Shown piece by piece: positions 35,161 to 47,640 of a DNA stretch of 64,000 nucleotides; the first letter of the stretch is position 1; every line of letters starts with the position of its first letter. The stretch comes from Micropterus salmoides (lineage: Eukaryota; Chordata; Actinopteri; Centrarchiformes; Centrarchidae), in NCBI RefSeq assembly GCF_014851395.1, contig NW_024040817.1:22192269-22256268 (forward strand). Direction: 5' to 3'. The notes beneath the pieces are model-generated. The model searched no databases. It saw nothing but the letters and a program-made list of their open reading frames with translations, and was not told the origin of the DNA. Position numbers and translations under genes: made by a program.

Positions 35161-36869
35161 GTTTTAGATTTTAAGTATCTTTAGTGTTAGTGATGTGACC
35201 AGCTCCAGTGCTGCTTACATCTCATCCCAGTGTCCCAGGTGAGGCAGTCTAATTAAAGGAAGACTGCAAATTCATTTAACTGTTACAGACTGCTCTTGGA
35301 ATCACCTGCCTGAAACAAGACAGATTCAAACAGTGTATGTGTGTTACAGGGATGGGGCCCTGTAAATTGAAAGCTGATGAAAGACTCATAGGCTCATTAA
35401 ATGAGACAGCAACTGCCCCCTTTCTCCACTAACAGCTGGACTGATGTGGGCTGGCCCAACAGTAAACCTGGCCTGTCCAGAGTCGCTTTCCTCTTTTCTC
35501 CTTCCCCTGGCTGGTGCTGTCTCCCTGTGCGCACAAGCCATAATGAAGCTGTCAGTGACTTCACACACCAGTCACTGGGGTGTATTCGCATGGCGCAAAC
35601 AGACGCACGCACGCACGCACAGTGGCGTGTATGAAAACACACTGACAGCTGTGAACACAAACACATGCACACATATTCTTGTGGGAACGCGTTGGATGAA
35701 TGAGCATTTTCTCTTTTCCTCATCCACTGTCAATTTCTGAGTCCCACTGGTTTGTGGCTGAAGCTCTCCATCTCTGTTGTTAAGGTTGACCTTATCAACG
35801 TACCCTGTGACAGGCATACAGCATCACACACACATGCACTGTTTGGTTCAGAGCAAGTCAATTTTCTGACAAACTGCAAGCGGTGGCATCTCCTGGTTTT
35901 ATGTGTGTGTACATGCACACATTTGCCTTTTTGCAGGGGAGGACATCTAGCATTTGGATATTGAGTATTTGCAGTACATGACTATTTCAGCTCAGTAATT
36001 TATAACTCAATTTCCAGTGTGCATTGATGCGCTTCATACCTCCAAAACACCAAACAAAGCCCAAACCCAATTGTATTCCAAAGCAATTAGGGTGTCCACT
36101 GAGTTGTGAACGGACCACGTTGCGGTGGCTCTGGGCCCGTGTGATATTTTTAATTGTTAATTTTCTGTCACATTAGTCAACTTCAGTGCTTCTGGACAGG
36201 TGACTGAGCTCTTGTAGGCAATACATAAAATGACACATTCTCAGCATTTTGATGCAGGAGAGTGGATGGTATTTTTATGTGCTGGGGGGAAAAGGTTCTG
36301 TTGTATGTAATAAGTTAAATGACAAGATGGTATATCATATTTACTGCTGCTTTATGGTAAGAATCTTTCTAATGCTTTGCACTATATGTGGTGGTGGTCA
36401 ATATTAGTATTAGTTTATGAGTCTAAATTATTATCTCATTTAGACTTTCACCTGAAGCCATCACAGGGAATGACTTCACCTCCTTGACCTTAAAAGCCAA
36501 TGGCAATGGCAAAATCCATATGAGCAATTAGCCTGTGTAACTCTCACCTTACCTCTGCGCTTATTTTTACACCCATAGTTTCTTTCCATCACTCATCCTC
36601 TTTACCTTTATTTCCCAGTTTCCTTCTCTCTCCCAACTTTCATCATCTCTCTATAGGCTGCTAAGTTAATTAGCTATCCCTCTTTGTAGTTGGGTGGGGA
36701 TTTTTTTTGCTGACACTGCAACCCCTGGCTCACTGTACCTCAGCTGTTAACTGTTGAGGAAGGTGGTCTGGGTCTCGACCTCGCTGCTGGCTCCCCTTCC
36801 TCTCTTCCCTCTCTTCAGCGCTGGGCAAGGGGGGTCAAAGGTGATGACTTGCATTGTATTTGTGATTAT
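35161..36869. other. Intergenic region after snx10, no gene recognised
   Basis: Short ORFs only. A small (ACGC)n tract lies near 35602-35620. No skap2-like exon was recognised. Confidence 0.45.
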
Positions 36870-37240
36870 TACCTCGAAAGTGCTATCGCGTAAAGCATCA
36901 TTAAAAGCCAATGCATCTCCCTCTCACACCCCACCATTGCATGCCAAAAACGCACACTCATTTTGCACGCATTCCGCACATCGCCAGCCATTTAACAGCT
37001 AAAATACGACCCATGCTCAGATAAATGTCACGGGGCCATCCATCTGCGAGTGTTAAAAGTCGGCTAATGGAGATGACATATTAGCAGCCCAGATGACTGC
37101 CATAAAAACTCCCACCATACCTTGCAGCGCTGCCCGGCCACTGTGACTGCAATAGGATATGGCACTGGCACTGCAACTATCTGTCCACGGAAAGGCAACG
37201 AGGAATGGAGGGTGATGTCATATGGAGTTCTTTTGATTCA
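36870..37240. promoter_or_regulatory. Candidate conserved non-coding block
   Basis: A complex unique stretch, free of repeats, in a repeat-rich region. It includes CATTAAAAGCCAAT, GGCTAATGGAGATGACATATT and GCACTGGCACTGCAAC motifs. The texture resembles vertebrate developmental enhancers. Not tested by alignment. Confidence 0.25.
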
Positions 37241-37733
37241 ATAAATTCTGTGGGTTCTCTGAAGCAGTGATTGGGGGGGATAGCAACTCTAAGACAGATG
37301 TAGCATCTTTTCTGAGGGCCACAGTACAATACTGTATTACATGCACTGATGTAACACTAATGACCTCTCACCTTTGACCTTTCATAGAGTAGGTGGTCAG
37401 AAAGGATCAGCCAGCTTTACCGTCAATGTCTGTGTGTGTCAATAGCAAAGCTGCCTTTACAATCAATACCTTGCTCCAATCTTTCCTCCATAGGTACACA
37501 TTCACCTCCTCTTCCTCCTTCATCCCTCCTATCTCTTTATTAATTACCCTTCTCTATCCATGCGTGTCTTTCTCTCTCTGAGTGAATGGAGCAGTTGTAA
37601 TTGCTTCTCTCTGGAGCAGTTAGAGGCGGCACAAAGGAACCGTATAGAAACCACATTTGCATTCAAGATGAGCTAAGATGGAGAGGAGGGAGGGAGCACT
37701 GCCCTCCTGCCCTATACTGAGCAGCACCACTTA

Positions 37734-37770
<37 letters not shown>

Positions 37771-38517
37771 TTTCTCCCTCCTCCCATCTATTGTTTCCCT
37801 CTCTCCATCCCTCCCTCCACCTTATCTACTCCCACCACCCCCACCTCCTCCCTTTCGCGGCATGGCTCCCCTTGCATTGTCTTTCCAGAGAGTTCCAAGG
37901 TCGACGCTAGCTTGCTCATCAGAGCAGGGTATTGTACACTTAGTGCTAGTGTGGATGAGCTCATTTGTGTGTGCGAGCATGTGCACGATCCTGCACGTGT
38001 GTGCGTGTTTGTGCATGTCCTGAGGCCTGCATATGAGAGCATGTATGTGTAGAAATATGTGGTTGCGTGTGGCAGTATTTTCTAATGGCTGGTAAAAAGG
38101 GGTGGAGGAGGGGAGGCTGTAATTAATAACTCATAAGCTCTGAATTGCAATTTTTTACAAGCACCAATATCTCAACACCTCTTAGACCTATGCCATCACT
38201 CTCACTCATTCCTGTGGAGCACGCACATGCGCGCCCACGTGCACACACACACGCCCCAACTCCTGAGGGCTCTTCTTTTCCAGCTTGATAAGCATTTCTC
38301 GTTTGTTTCAGCATTTTTGATCAATACAGTTAAAACGCCAAACCAAGCATAATAAGGTCTGAGATGGCCCCCACTGTGACTGAATAGGCTTCACCTAGGG
38401 AGGTGCACCATTATCATCATGACTCTGTGTTTTTGTGTGTGTGTGTGCGTGTGTGTGTGTGTTCCTACCACACACAGCGTGATCTAATAGAATTGACAAA
38501 GTGCACATCGGGACATG
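37241..38517. other. Intergenic, microsatellite-containing
   Basis: Includes a (CT)n tract at 37735-37768 followed by a long pyrimidine-rich segment to about 37850, and a TG tract at about 38433-38461. No gene was seen. Confidence 0.5.
37735..37768. repeat. (CT)n microsatellite
   Basis: About seventeen CT units continuing into a pyrimidine-rich stretch. Overlapping Ser/Leu ORFs are artefacts. Confidence 0.95.
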
Positions 38518-39390
38518 GATTAAAGGAGAACTCTGAGCTATAGGTTGATTTTAGCAGGTGATGGAGTTGCCCATTCACCGTACTTTCACTCACCTCCATC
38601 TTCATTCCCATAATCATTTGGACAACCTTTACAATGCATCTCTGCCAGTGAGTTCATTTCAATATGTTACAGGCCACCTCAATCATTTTTTATTGGTTTA
38701 TTTACTCAGAACGATACATAAATGGAGACTAGAGAGATCATAAATTGTCCACAATTACCATTATACACAATGAAGTGACTCCTTTGTGCTATAATCCAGG
38801 GTGAAAACCTTTGTAAAAATCCATCATTGGCTGTAAAGAAGGACGACTCCAGGTTCTTGGTGCACATTTACTCTCACATCCATTGCATTTATCCCTCATT
38901 GATACTAGAATAAACCTTAGAAGAGCTCCCTATATATCAGTTTTGTGAAAAGAATTCATCATTTGATGCCTCGCAAAATCTGAAAGCCCATGTCTGCAGA
39001 AGCATTATTATTTTATCACCTGCATTTTACAAGGGTTGGGGTAAAAATCTTTTCTCAAATGACTTGATGTTCCAGTTTTGTATAAATCTCAAATCCTCAT
39101 TCCTTTAGCAGTTACATCAGCGTTAACAAAAACTGAAGGGCTCAAGGGCTATATGTATCACTGTCCTTTCAACCTGCCTTTGCACATTTGAATCGATTGT
39201 AATGAACTGGTACCAATTTGTAGATGAGATTACTACCATCCTTTATCTCTGCCTGCTCTTTCAGGGTGAAGAAGAAGAGCAGTTTGTCTCCAGGGTCACT
39301 GCAAACATTTAGAGAAATGTGAGCAAGGGCAGATGACAGTGACAGGGTTATGCCTATACTGGAGTTTCAGCTGAACTGTCCCTTTAAAGA
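38518..39390. mobile_element. Possible degraded non-autonomous DNA element
   Basis: The left edge reads TTAAAGGAGAACTC; the right edge CAGCTGAACTGTCCCTTTAA reverse-complements to TTAAAGGGACAGTTCAGCTG. The shared TTAAAGG-A-A termini are common on fish DNA elements. The interior has no ORF of note. Boundaries and class are tentative. Confidence 0.3.
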
Positions 39391-39448
39391 AAGAAAACAG
39401 GGAGATGACATCTCAATTCTGATCACAGCCACCAAAGAGCTTAATATG

Positions 39449-39449
<1 letters not shown>

Positions 39450-39501
<52 letters not shown>

Positions 39502-39639
39502 TGTTTGGAGGGTTGCACAGGTGTCTATGAGAGACAGAGGGAAAAAAAGAGAGACCCAAGCTGCTGCTGTTTGGGGGGATTCAGAGTAGAGGCGTATGTT
39601 GTGCATGTGCATGCATCTACAAGCAATCTGTGTGTGTTT

Positions 39640-39676
<37 letters not shown>
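39450..39676. repeat. Two long (TG)n microsatellites
   Basis: TG runs at 39450-39498 and about 39642-39676, with a GTTTG interruption and a purine-rich spacer. Long alternating TG is Z-DNA-prone. ORFs giving Cys-Val or His-Thr repeats are artefacts. Confidence 0.95.
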
Positions 39677-39677
<1 letters not shown>

Positions 39678-39916
39678 CGGGGAGGACGCAGGGCGGGATG
39701 AGGATTTAGACCCATCATAAAGGAATTCTCCCCCCCAGCCCGTAGCTCATCCCGACACTTTTATGCCTTTTTATTTTCAGGCCCATTGCAGCCAAGCCCA
39801 GAGATGTGATTTATACTGCCTGGCAGCATGGGCACTGCAGCAAGAAAGACAGATGGAAGGAGGGGGAGAGGAGGAAGAGAGGGGTTAGCGGGAGTTGCAG
39901 AGGGAAACAGGGGAAG

Positions 39917-39917
<1 letters not shown>

Positions 39918-39951
<34 letters not shown>
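39918..39951. repeat. (GT)n microsatellite
   Basis: About sixteen GT units after a purine-rich (GGA-type) segment. Confidence 0.95.
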
Positions 39952-39953
<2 letters not shown>

Positions 39954-40247
39954 TGTTTGTGTGTGAATGCGTGGGGTAATAAAATAGGAGAGATGAGGAG
40001 GATCAAGAAGAAAAAGAGGAGAGACAGAAGGAAGGCGTTGAAGAAAGCAGAAGGAGAGAGTGGAAACCAAATATCTGCTTGCTTTTGTGGCATGTGGCTC
40101 TCCCCTCATCTCCCTCTCGTCCTCGCTTCCACTCTGCCTAATCTTCACCTCTACATCTCTCTCTCTCTCTAATGAGTTATTGGCCCTGTCTGACTCAGGA
40201 GGAGAAGCCCCATCTCTCCACCAAACTGGCGCCCTGACAGCCTAAAT

Positions 40248-40700
40248 CCCCCCCCCCACACACACACCACACACACACCACATCCCACCCAACCCCCCCA
40301 TTCTTCAATTTCTTCTCCCCCCCAGGCAACCGGGACACTCCTATTCCTCCTCCTCCTCCTGCTTGCCTCACGCCAGCCTGAGGTGTGTGAAATCTTCATG
40401 GCACTCCCATTGATTGGATGGTGGGTGTTGGGAAGGGCATGGGGGGGGGAATTTGACGGGCTCAGGTCTGAGGCTACAAAGAAGACTTGAAGAGGAGGCT
40501 GCCGCTCACAAGGAGACAGCTCACTTACAGGGAACATGAAGGGGGTGGAGGGGTGCCGGAGATGGGTAGACAGAGGTGTTGGACAGAGGTGGCGGTGTTG
40601 TGAAATGGTAGGCAGGTAAAAGCCAGGAAGGAAAGAAGGGGATCTTGATGTTGCATGCAGGTGCATGCTTTGGATATGTGTGTGTGTGTGTGTGTGTATG
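40248..40700. repeat. C runs, CA and TG microsatellites
   Basis: A C run at about 40248-40257, CA tracts to 40280, a C run near 40316, a G run near 40441 and a TG tract at about 40676-40708. The region is low-complexity. Confidence 0.85.
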
Positions 40701-40900
40701 TGTGTGTTTGACACCTGCCTGCCAGTGTGGCGGTTGTGCTGTCTCTACGCTGTAACATCTCTCTCTGTCACCCCGCCGCCTGAGAGAAGATGAGCTGCCA
40801 TGCCGACTGTCATTCATCCATCACAAAAGACAGCATACACACTCACACACAGACACATACACACACACACTCTCCCGCAGATGCAAAGCTAAACACACTT

Positions 40901-42829
40901 CAATCTAAATTTCCACTTAGATAAAACACTTTTTTGGTTCCATTGATACATTTTTCTATCCTACTTGCTTTCTGTATCTTCTCCCGACCATAAGTGTCAC
41001 AGAAGAATTTTAGAGAAGGAATCGCCTCCCAAATTCAACTCTAAATTAGAGCATGAACTGCTAAAACGCCTTTGGGTTATTACCCTATTAATCTTTGGTT
41101 ATTTCACCCATAGACTTCAAATTTGATACTGAGCTCAGATATCTGTGTGATTCAAAGCATCCTGTGTAATCTCAAAAGAGAAATGCACTAGCATTAAAAG
41201 CAGAGGGGCACATTGGTATAATGTACACCACTGGGTCAGTTGTAACATCAGATGGGGTTAATTGTAACGCTCATAAAAAGTGCTCATTTTCTAATTAAAT
41301 TCTAATTACTTTAATCATTTACTTTAATGGGGTCATTTACAATGTCTCAACAACAGAACCATGCATGCTGCAGGCCTCTGTGTGTTTTGACGAAGCAAAT
41401 ATGGATGTGTGTCTGCATGTGTCTCTAGAGCAAAAATAAAAACAGCATGACATCAAATTAGAATCCCAGTCTCGGGTAACTGGTGTTCATCCCAAAATGC
41501 AGCGGCAGAGCAAATGTCGCTTTGAAATGGGAGACAAGCGTGGCAGCAGGAATTTGTTTGTCAAAAACAATGTTTGCTTAGATTATCACATGGAGTTATG
41601 GTCTTGTGTGTCTGCATTACAACTGAATGCAACTACACTGACATAAACAGGCAAAATTATGTGTGGTTAGTGTATGTTAGGGTTTGAGCTTAATGGCTTT
41701 GCTTAGAAAATCCTTTGCTTAGCATAGAATTATTTGTGGTTTTGAAAAACTGAAGATAATTTATTTTCTGAAAATAGGGTTTTGCAATAAAACCCATAAT
41801 TTAAAGGAAAAGATTGGCATTATTCTATATGTTTGATATTGTTAAAAAATCCCATGAAAAGACCAAAAATAACAATGTGTTAGTCTGTCGTCCGATACTT
41901 TTAAACTTCCTGCCCCTATAGCACTCAACTTCATGCCTAGCCATTTCTACTAAGGATGTTTATCTTTGAAAACTGGGCTTCAAAGGTTTAGTGTCTTATT
42001 TAAGGCTCAGTAGTTTTTGGCAAACATTACTCAAACAGGAGTAAATAGTGCATTTATTGGGGACTATCTTCAGATTCTGACTGATATATGTTTGTGAGTA
42101 TTTGACTTTATATAAACAGTTCCCATGTTCGCCATAGTAAATCAGCATGTCATCCAGTGCAACCAACGCCAGTGTGTTTTTAATATAGTTTTTGGAAAAC
42201 AATGGAGGTCTATGACAAAGGAATAATCTGGTTTAGATTTTTTCATAGGATCAGTTTACACAAAACATCTAGAATATCACCAGCCTTATCCTGTAACTTA
42301 ACAGATAATGTGTATGCGGCTAAAGCATAGATGTAACAAACTAAAAGTCATGTTTGGATGTTACTCTGTGCATTTGTGTCTGTTAACTAGGCCTATACCA
42401 AAACAGCCCTGAAACACCACTGATTCTAGGTCACTGAAGTACCTTTAAAGGTAGAGGTTTACCCTGTATTGGTCCTCTCTCCTGGCTTTTTGCTTAGAAC
42501 CCATTGTCCCTTAAAGCCACGGTAAATTAATAAAAACTCTCTCATTAGTTCCTTCCACCGCTCATGCCTCTGTGGGAGGCACACTTCTGATTTCAGAGAG
42601 GTCAAATAACCTGTTTATGAGGGTGAAGTTAGGCAACTGATTTTCATTATGGCACCAGCAGTGTCAATAGGCTACACCAAGTGAATACTGAGTGAATGTG
42701 TTTTAATCACCTGTTGTTTCCTTAGAAAGTTTGAGCAACACCTTTCTTTGTGTTCTTATTTACAAAAGACCAGCCCATGCACTGGGTTTTATTTAACCAT
42801 AACAGGATTGAACAGTCACATGGCGTTGG
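40901..42829. other. Intergenic region, no gene recognised
   Basis: Moderately AT-rich, few repeats and no ORF above background. I see no defined feature. Confidence 0.45.
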
Positions 42830-43130
42830 AGTTGTTTCAGCTTGCCATAATTTATGACAGCTCTAATTGCTTGCACGTCCCGTCTCATGGCGCGTATCTT
42901 TAAACGAACAAACACGTGCTGCGCTGTTTCTCCAACCGCTGCCCTTCGTAGGCCTAACAGCCCTTACTGGCACGATGAATTTGATAAATCCCCTTATCGC
43001 CCCGGGAGACAATTAAAGCGCATGTGACAGGGGTCCCTATCTCCGCTCTCCTCCTGTAGCGCTTCATTTAGAAGCCATTTGTCTCCGCTATGGATTTCCT
43101 ATTTTTAATGGCGCGCGTATGCAGGGGTCG
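42830..43130. promoter_or_regulatory. Candidate conserved non-coding block
   Basis: Complex sequence rich in homeodomain-like and zinc-finger-like motifs (CTCTAATTGC, TTGATAAATCCCC, GACAATTAAAGCGC, CCCCTTATCGCC) with elevated CpG. It has no ORF and is bounded by low-complexity DNA. The layout resembles a developmental enhancer next to hox genes. Inference only. Confidence 0.3.
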
Positions 43131-43640
43131 GGGCCGTGCTGAATAATAGATGCCTTTCGCTCCCTCTCTTTCCCTTTCATCCCCTCTCTCGCTCATTTCC
43201 TCCTCGCCGGGCCCTATGGGAGGGTGTCGGTGTCAGTCCGGAAACCAAGGTGCAGCGCTCCTGGTGCTCTCCAGATTCTGGCAGGAAGCTATTCAATCTA
43301 GCAGACGAGGATTTTGGTGAAAGCCAGCGGCAGACAGTGAGCCGATATCAACTGGCACACGTTAGCCCCCCCCCCCCCCCCCCGGCGCCCCGCCCCCTCT
43401 TCTCCACATCCCCAGTAAAGGACGTTTATCACAGAAAGCGGAGCCGCGGCGCAGTGAGGTGATATATCGCCCTGACCAAGCGTGAATGAATAGACTAGTA
43501 ATTATCCCGTTAAAAGGGTGGCCAGACAAAGAGAGAGGCTCGCTATAATTTAAATTGTTTTGTTTCCCCCACAGTCGAAACCGGCCCGCTGACTGACATC
43601 ACGGAATGGAAAAAGTGAGCCTATTTATAGCCTGAGACGC
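43131..43640. other. GC-rich block with poly-C tract
   Basis: Contains a C run at about 43367-43384 and an ORF at 43136-43462 that runs through this low-complexity C tract. Nearby unique sequence (CTGACTGACATCACGGAATG) may belong to the adjacent candidate regulatory block. No protein domain was recognised. Confidence 0.4.
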
Positions 43641-44227
43641 TCAGCTAATTGTAGAATTTAATAAGGTTTCTGGAAGAGTGGATTCTGTAAAAGCCAGTGG
43701 CCTGCACCTCCTCTTCAGTCTGCTTTTATATCTCCTTCACATCTTTCTTTGCCTCTGCAGTACTACTGGTGCCCATATTTCTCTCTCTGTATCTTTCACT
43801 TCAACCTATCCTCCCATCTTGCCATCCTCTATCCCACCATCTTCACTTTTTGTGTATCCTAACCTTTCCCCCACACCTCACACCCCAACAACCTCTCATT
43901 TTCCCCCTCCCCTCCCTCATCCTGTTATCTCCTATCACATAAAATCTACCTTAGACTAATACTCCTCTCAGTTTGCTTGCGTGGCTCTGATTGTGTGATT
44001 CTCAACATGTCACAGTGGCTTAAGGTGTGCATGTGTATGTGTATGTGAGTGTGTGTATGTGTGTGTGTGTGTGTGTGTCTATTATTACAAGTGAAGATGC
44101 GTCCAAGTGTGTGTGCATGTGGTCTCGTCTGGTGTGTGAGACAGGGGTAATTGAGCTCAGAGGGTTTTCTGTCTTTGGTGGCAGAGGGGAAATTGGAATC
44201 TTCAGAATCCATTAGAGGGACCCTCTC

Positions 44228-44268
<41 letters not shown>

Positions 44269-44887
44269 TGTGCTTGTGTCATGTATGCATGTTGACAAAA
44301 ATAGGAATGTGAAGTAAAGGAGTTACTGTAAGGAGCATGCAGCGAATGGAGAGTATTTGTAAAATGTAACGTCACAAATTAACTGAATGCTCGCTTTGTA
44401 CTGCATGTGCACCTGAGTTTGTGTCCGTGTGGAGTCCTGGTGTGTGTACGCCGCTTTTCAGACACTAACTGACTGAGTACCTTCATAGACTGTGGGGGAA
44501 ATGGGGAGAAAGAAGAGAGGGAAGGTGAGTGTAGAGAGAGGGGAAACAGCAGGTAGGCAGCAGCAGATGGTCTCAGGCTTCCTCCCTGCAGAGCTATCAC
44601 TCTCCTTCTCTTTCTCTCTGCACTCCTGCCTCATGTTCTTTCCTGCATCACATGTCGTATAATGTATCACCTCACTTTACCGACCTTGGTAATGTACAGT
44701 ATTTACCATATTTATTGTCTTACACTTAACTCAAACCCAAACTACCTTCTCTTGGCAGGGTTTTGTAGGGATAACTTGCTTCTTGTCACTGATAAAGGAC
44801 AATATACTGGTGAGAGTCCGTACTTTTCCTAATTATCAATAAATATCATAAAAACAACAATCAGTTTGCCCTACTAGCAAGTGTTGT
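43641..44887. repeat. Intergenic with (TG)n microsatellites
   Basis: TG tracts at about 44056-44078 and 44232-44267; otherwise pyrimidine- or purine-biased DNA without exons. Confidence 0.6.
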
Positions 44888-45092
44888 ATGCATATATATT
44901 ATGATATATCTTATTCATCTGTACCATACCATCCATCTTTAAGCACTTGCACTGTAGCACTGAACATGCATTTAGTTACTTGTTTAAGTGTTACACTCCC
45001 AATTTTGGATGATGTCAAGCTCTTGCTCCTACGTGGTTTTAATGCACTTATTGTAAGTTGCATTGGACAAAAGCATCTGCCAAATTAATGTA
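44888..45092 (+). mobile_element. LINE/SINE 3'-tail-like fragment
   Basis: The stretch ending GTAAGTTGCATTGGACAAAAG then CATCTGCCAAATTAATGTAA resembles the shared tail of many fish L2-type LINEs and V-SINE-like elements (pattern GTAAGTCGCTTTGGATAAAA). Only the tail is recognisable. The match is from memory of the consensus, not a search. Confidence 0.45.
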
Positions 45093-46330
45093 AGAATAAG
45101 AATTATAAGAAGAATAATTAAAAAAAATAATGTAATACTGTAACTCACAAATATGTATTATTCAATATCTGAAAGGTCTGCAAAACAAATGTACAATTTT
45201 CTCCTGTTTGAGTAGAGTTTGCTAACACCTCAGCTGTCTGAAGAAGTTATTTAGCCTTATTTAAAAATAAATTATATATTTGTGAGCCAGTTTAAAGATT
45301 TACATGTTCAGTAGTAATGAATGGCTCAGGGCTGAGTGCCACAGACACATTGTTGGATTTTTTTGTTTGTTTCATGGGATTTGTTGACAATAGGAAAAAC
45401 ATAGACACAGTGTTGATTTACAAAAATGGCAACAAAACAAAATCGTAAAGACGAAAATCTCAAAACCTATCTCGTAAGCCCAAACCTATCTGCACGGCAA
45501 GCATTTATTTTTTTATTTAAGGGGAAGTGATCTGTAAACTGCAAACACTACATTTATATTTATTTTATATTTTATAATATTTTCATTTTCTCATCAGCAT
45601 GATATTATATAAATTATAACATTGTATGGATAATAATCCAGAGACATGTCAGGATGTACATAGGTAATAACCTGTGAAAACTTTTTTGTCAATTGAAGTG
45701 ATAAGTGGGGTTTTATTTAACAAAGTGCGTGTTGTTGAGGGAAACAAGCTCGGATCAATACATTCACACTGTTAGCACTTTACACAGCTTCTTTAACATC
45801 CAATGTGTGTGGTTTTATGTGTGTGTTTTTGTTATTAGTCATGCCGCCATGTGTATAAAGTCTTGTTTATGTCACTAACTGTGCTTAAATTGATATGAAT
45901 GCATTGATGCAGTGCAGTAGGGACGTATGCATATGTATGCGCGCAAGTGTGGGTGTGGGTGTGCGTACCTGTGTTTGTTTGGGTGTGTGTGTGTGCAATG
46001 ATTAGCCTTCTCTTAATGGGAAAATAACGTCAAAGCCACTGGGACGTTTAATCCATCTGAGCTGATTCTGTTTCCATCACAACTATTGATCAACTCCAGT
46101 GACAAATCAACAGAGGGAGTACTGGTGTGTGTGTGGTGAGGGGAGCACCTTACGCAGCATTTTACTATGTCACAAACTGAACACCTAATGCAACAGTAGA
46201 CTCCAATAAGGTGATTTCCTTTCTCTTTCTTCTCTTTTGATCTTTCTCATCATTATTGCTTCATTTATCTTTTCACCTCTTCTTCTCTCCATCTCTCCAT
46301 CCCTTCCCTGCCTCCCTCTCTCTTTCCAGT
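45093..46330. other. Intergenic region, no gene recognised
   Basis: AT-rich until about 45900, then short GT-rich segments. Nothing else was identified. Confidence 0.45.
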
Positions 46331-46339
46331 CGTTAAGTG

Positions 46340-46580
46340 GTATTGGCTTTAAAGGGACAGCAAATCAGTTGCTGATTAATACTGAATTTTTGGGGCCATT
46401 TGTCTGCACCGTTGCCCCTGTCTGTGACACCCACCCTCCCTCTCCTCCTCCTCTCTCTACCGTTCCTCTCGTTCTCCTTCCCTCAGCGGTGATGAATGAC
46501 CGGCCGATTGCCGAGGGATTAGAGTCGTCACGGTTACCTGTGCCTTGACAAAGTGGTCCTGATTGGTGACCAAGGCACTT
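46340..46580. promoter_or_regulatory. Candidate conserved non-coding block
   Basis: Two complex stretches (46340-46430 and 46490-46580) are separated by a CT-rich segment. Motifs include CAAATCAGTTGCTGATTAAT, GATTAGAG and a short CCTTG..CCAAGG inverted pairing around 46545-46575. Texture-based call only. Confidence 0.25.
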
Positions 46581-46616
46581 CAGGGGGGGGGGGTCACATC
46601 TCAGAATGGACTAATA

Positions 46617-46656
46617 TGTGTGTGTGTGTGTGTGTGTGTGTGGGGGGGGGGGGGGT
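46617..46656. repeat. (TG)n plus poly-G tract
   Basis: About twelve TG units followed by a run of about thirteen G. Confidence 0.95.
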
Positions 46657-46824
46657 CAGTTTCAGCTGTAGTTATGTGTAGTCTGTATGTGTACAGGCAG
46701 GGTTAGTGTGCACAGTTGATCATGTTTGTTGCTGTTATTAGGGGCAGGGCACTACTGTGTATGTCTGTGTGTTTGAAAGGGGCAGGGGTGAGTCACCTAC
46801 TCTCCCTTATACTGATTCTGTGTG

Positions 46825-47110
46825 ACAGAGATTGCCGAGGTCCCGGCAGCGATGTGACCACACTGACACCAGAGTACCAGCTAAACGGGGTGCTAGTGGA
46901 CACTGATGGATCGGCACTCGGAGGAATCGAACACAAGCCTAATCAGCGCATGGATCCGCCTGCAGCAACATTTTTCAGTTTTGTCCTGCTGTATCAGGTG
47001 CAGGCCGTCAGCTATGTCAGATCCCATTGGTCCCACCCCTCTGTCACTTACACCAGTTGGTGATTAGGTGCGTTGCAGATTATCAAGCAGCGGGTGTGAT
47101 TTCTACAGGA
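46825..47110. promoter_or_regulatory. Complex non-repetitive block, possibly conserved
   Basis: A balanced-composition block with an open frame through 47063 (part of a 115-codon ORF beginning at 46716) but no recognisable domain or codon signature. It ends with ACCAGTTGGTGATTAGG and GATTATCAAGCAGCGG. It could be an exon of an unknown gene or a non-coding element; I favour non-coding. Confidence 0.2.
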
Positions 47111-47394
47111 ACCCTGTGTGTTCACAGGTAAGTGTGTATATGTGTGCACGGGTTCTGCTGCACGACTGATCATCTTCAAAACAACTGTTTTTGACATTTA
47201 GGTTGTTTGGAAGTTCACGTCATTTTAAGCAGGCATGTAGAAAGATTTATTACATATCAGCTGGGAGGGGTTGGTTTTGTCTTGGATTTTGTCTTAAAAC
47301 ATCATGAGCATATCATGCAAACAACCGCTCAGAGAGCCACCAGGAAGTTTTTGAAATGTGGATGAAAACTGAAAGGTTTGATGTAAATGGCAAT

Positions 47395-47640
47395 GATATG
47401 AATCATATGTTATGACCTTGATGGTCACGGACCTCAACCCAACTGGAACCAATGAAACAGACAGTGCTCTCCATCACACTCACCAAAACACCAAATGAGG
47501 GAATATATTTTGGAAGAGTCCAGTCTATCAATCCAGCAGAATTCCAGAGATCTGTGGGATTTAAGGAGCGTTGATGCTGTTTTAGTGGCTCGTGGTGGCC
47601 CAATACCTTACTAAAGGCTGGTGAATGCTTGTATAAAATA
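47395..47640 (-). mobile_element. Repeat fragment related to snx10 intron 2 repeat
   Basis: Its reverse complement contains AAAATATATTCCCTCATTT, GGAGAGCACTGTCT and TTGGGTTGAGGTCCGTGACC in the same order as the copy at 32390-32780, without that copy's internal insertion. It also has GGTATTGGGCCACCACGAGC near one end. The pair defines an interspersed repeat family of unknown class. Confidence 0.6.

Noticed and set aside
39350..39720. Cys-Val repeat ORFs
   Set aside because: Direct translation of TG repeats.
40169..40714. 181-aa minus-strand ORF
   Set aside because: It runs through CA repeats and pyrimidine/purine-biased DNA; no domain and no splice context.
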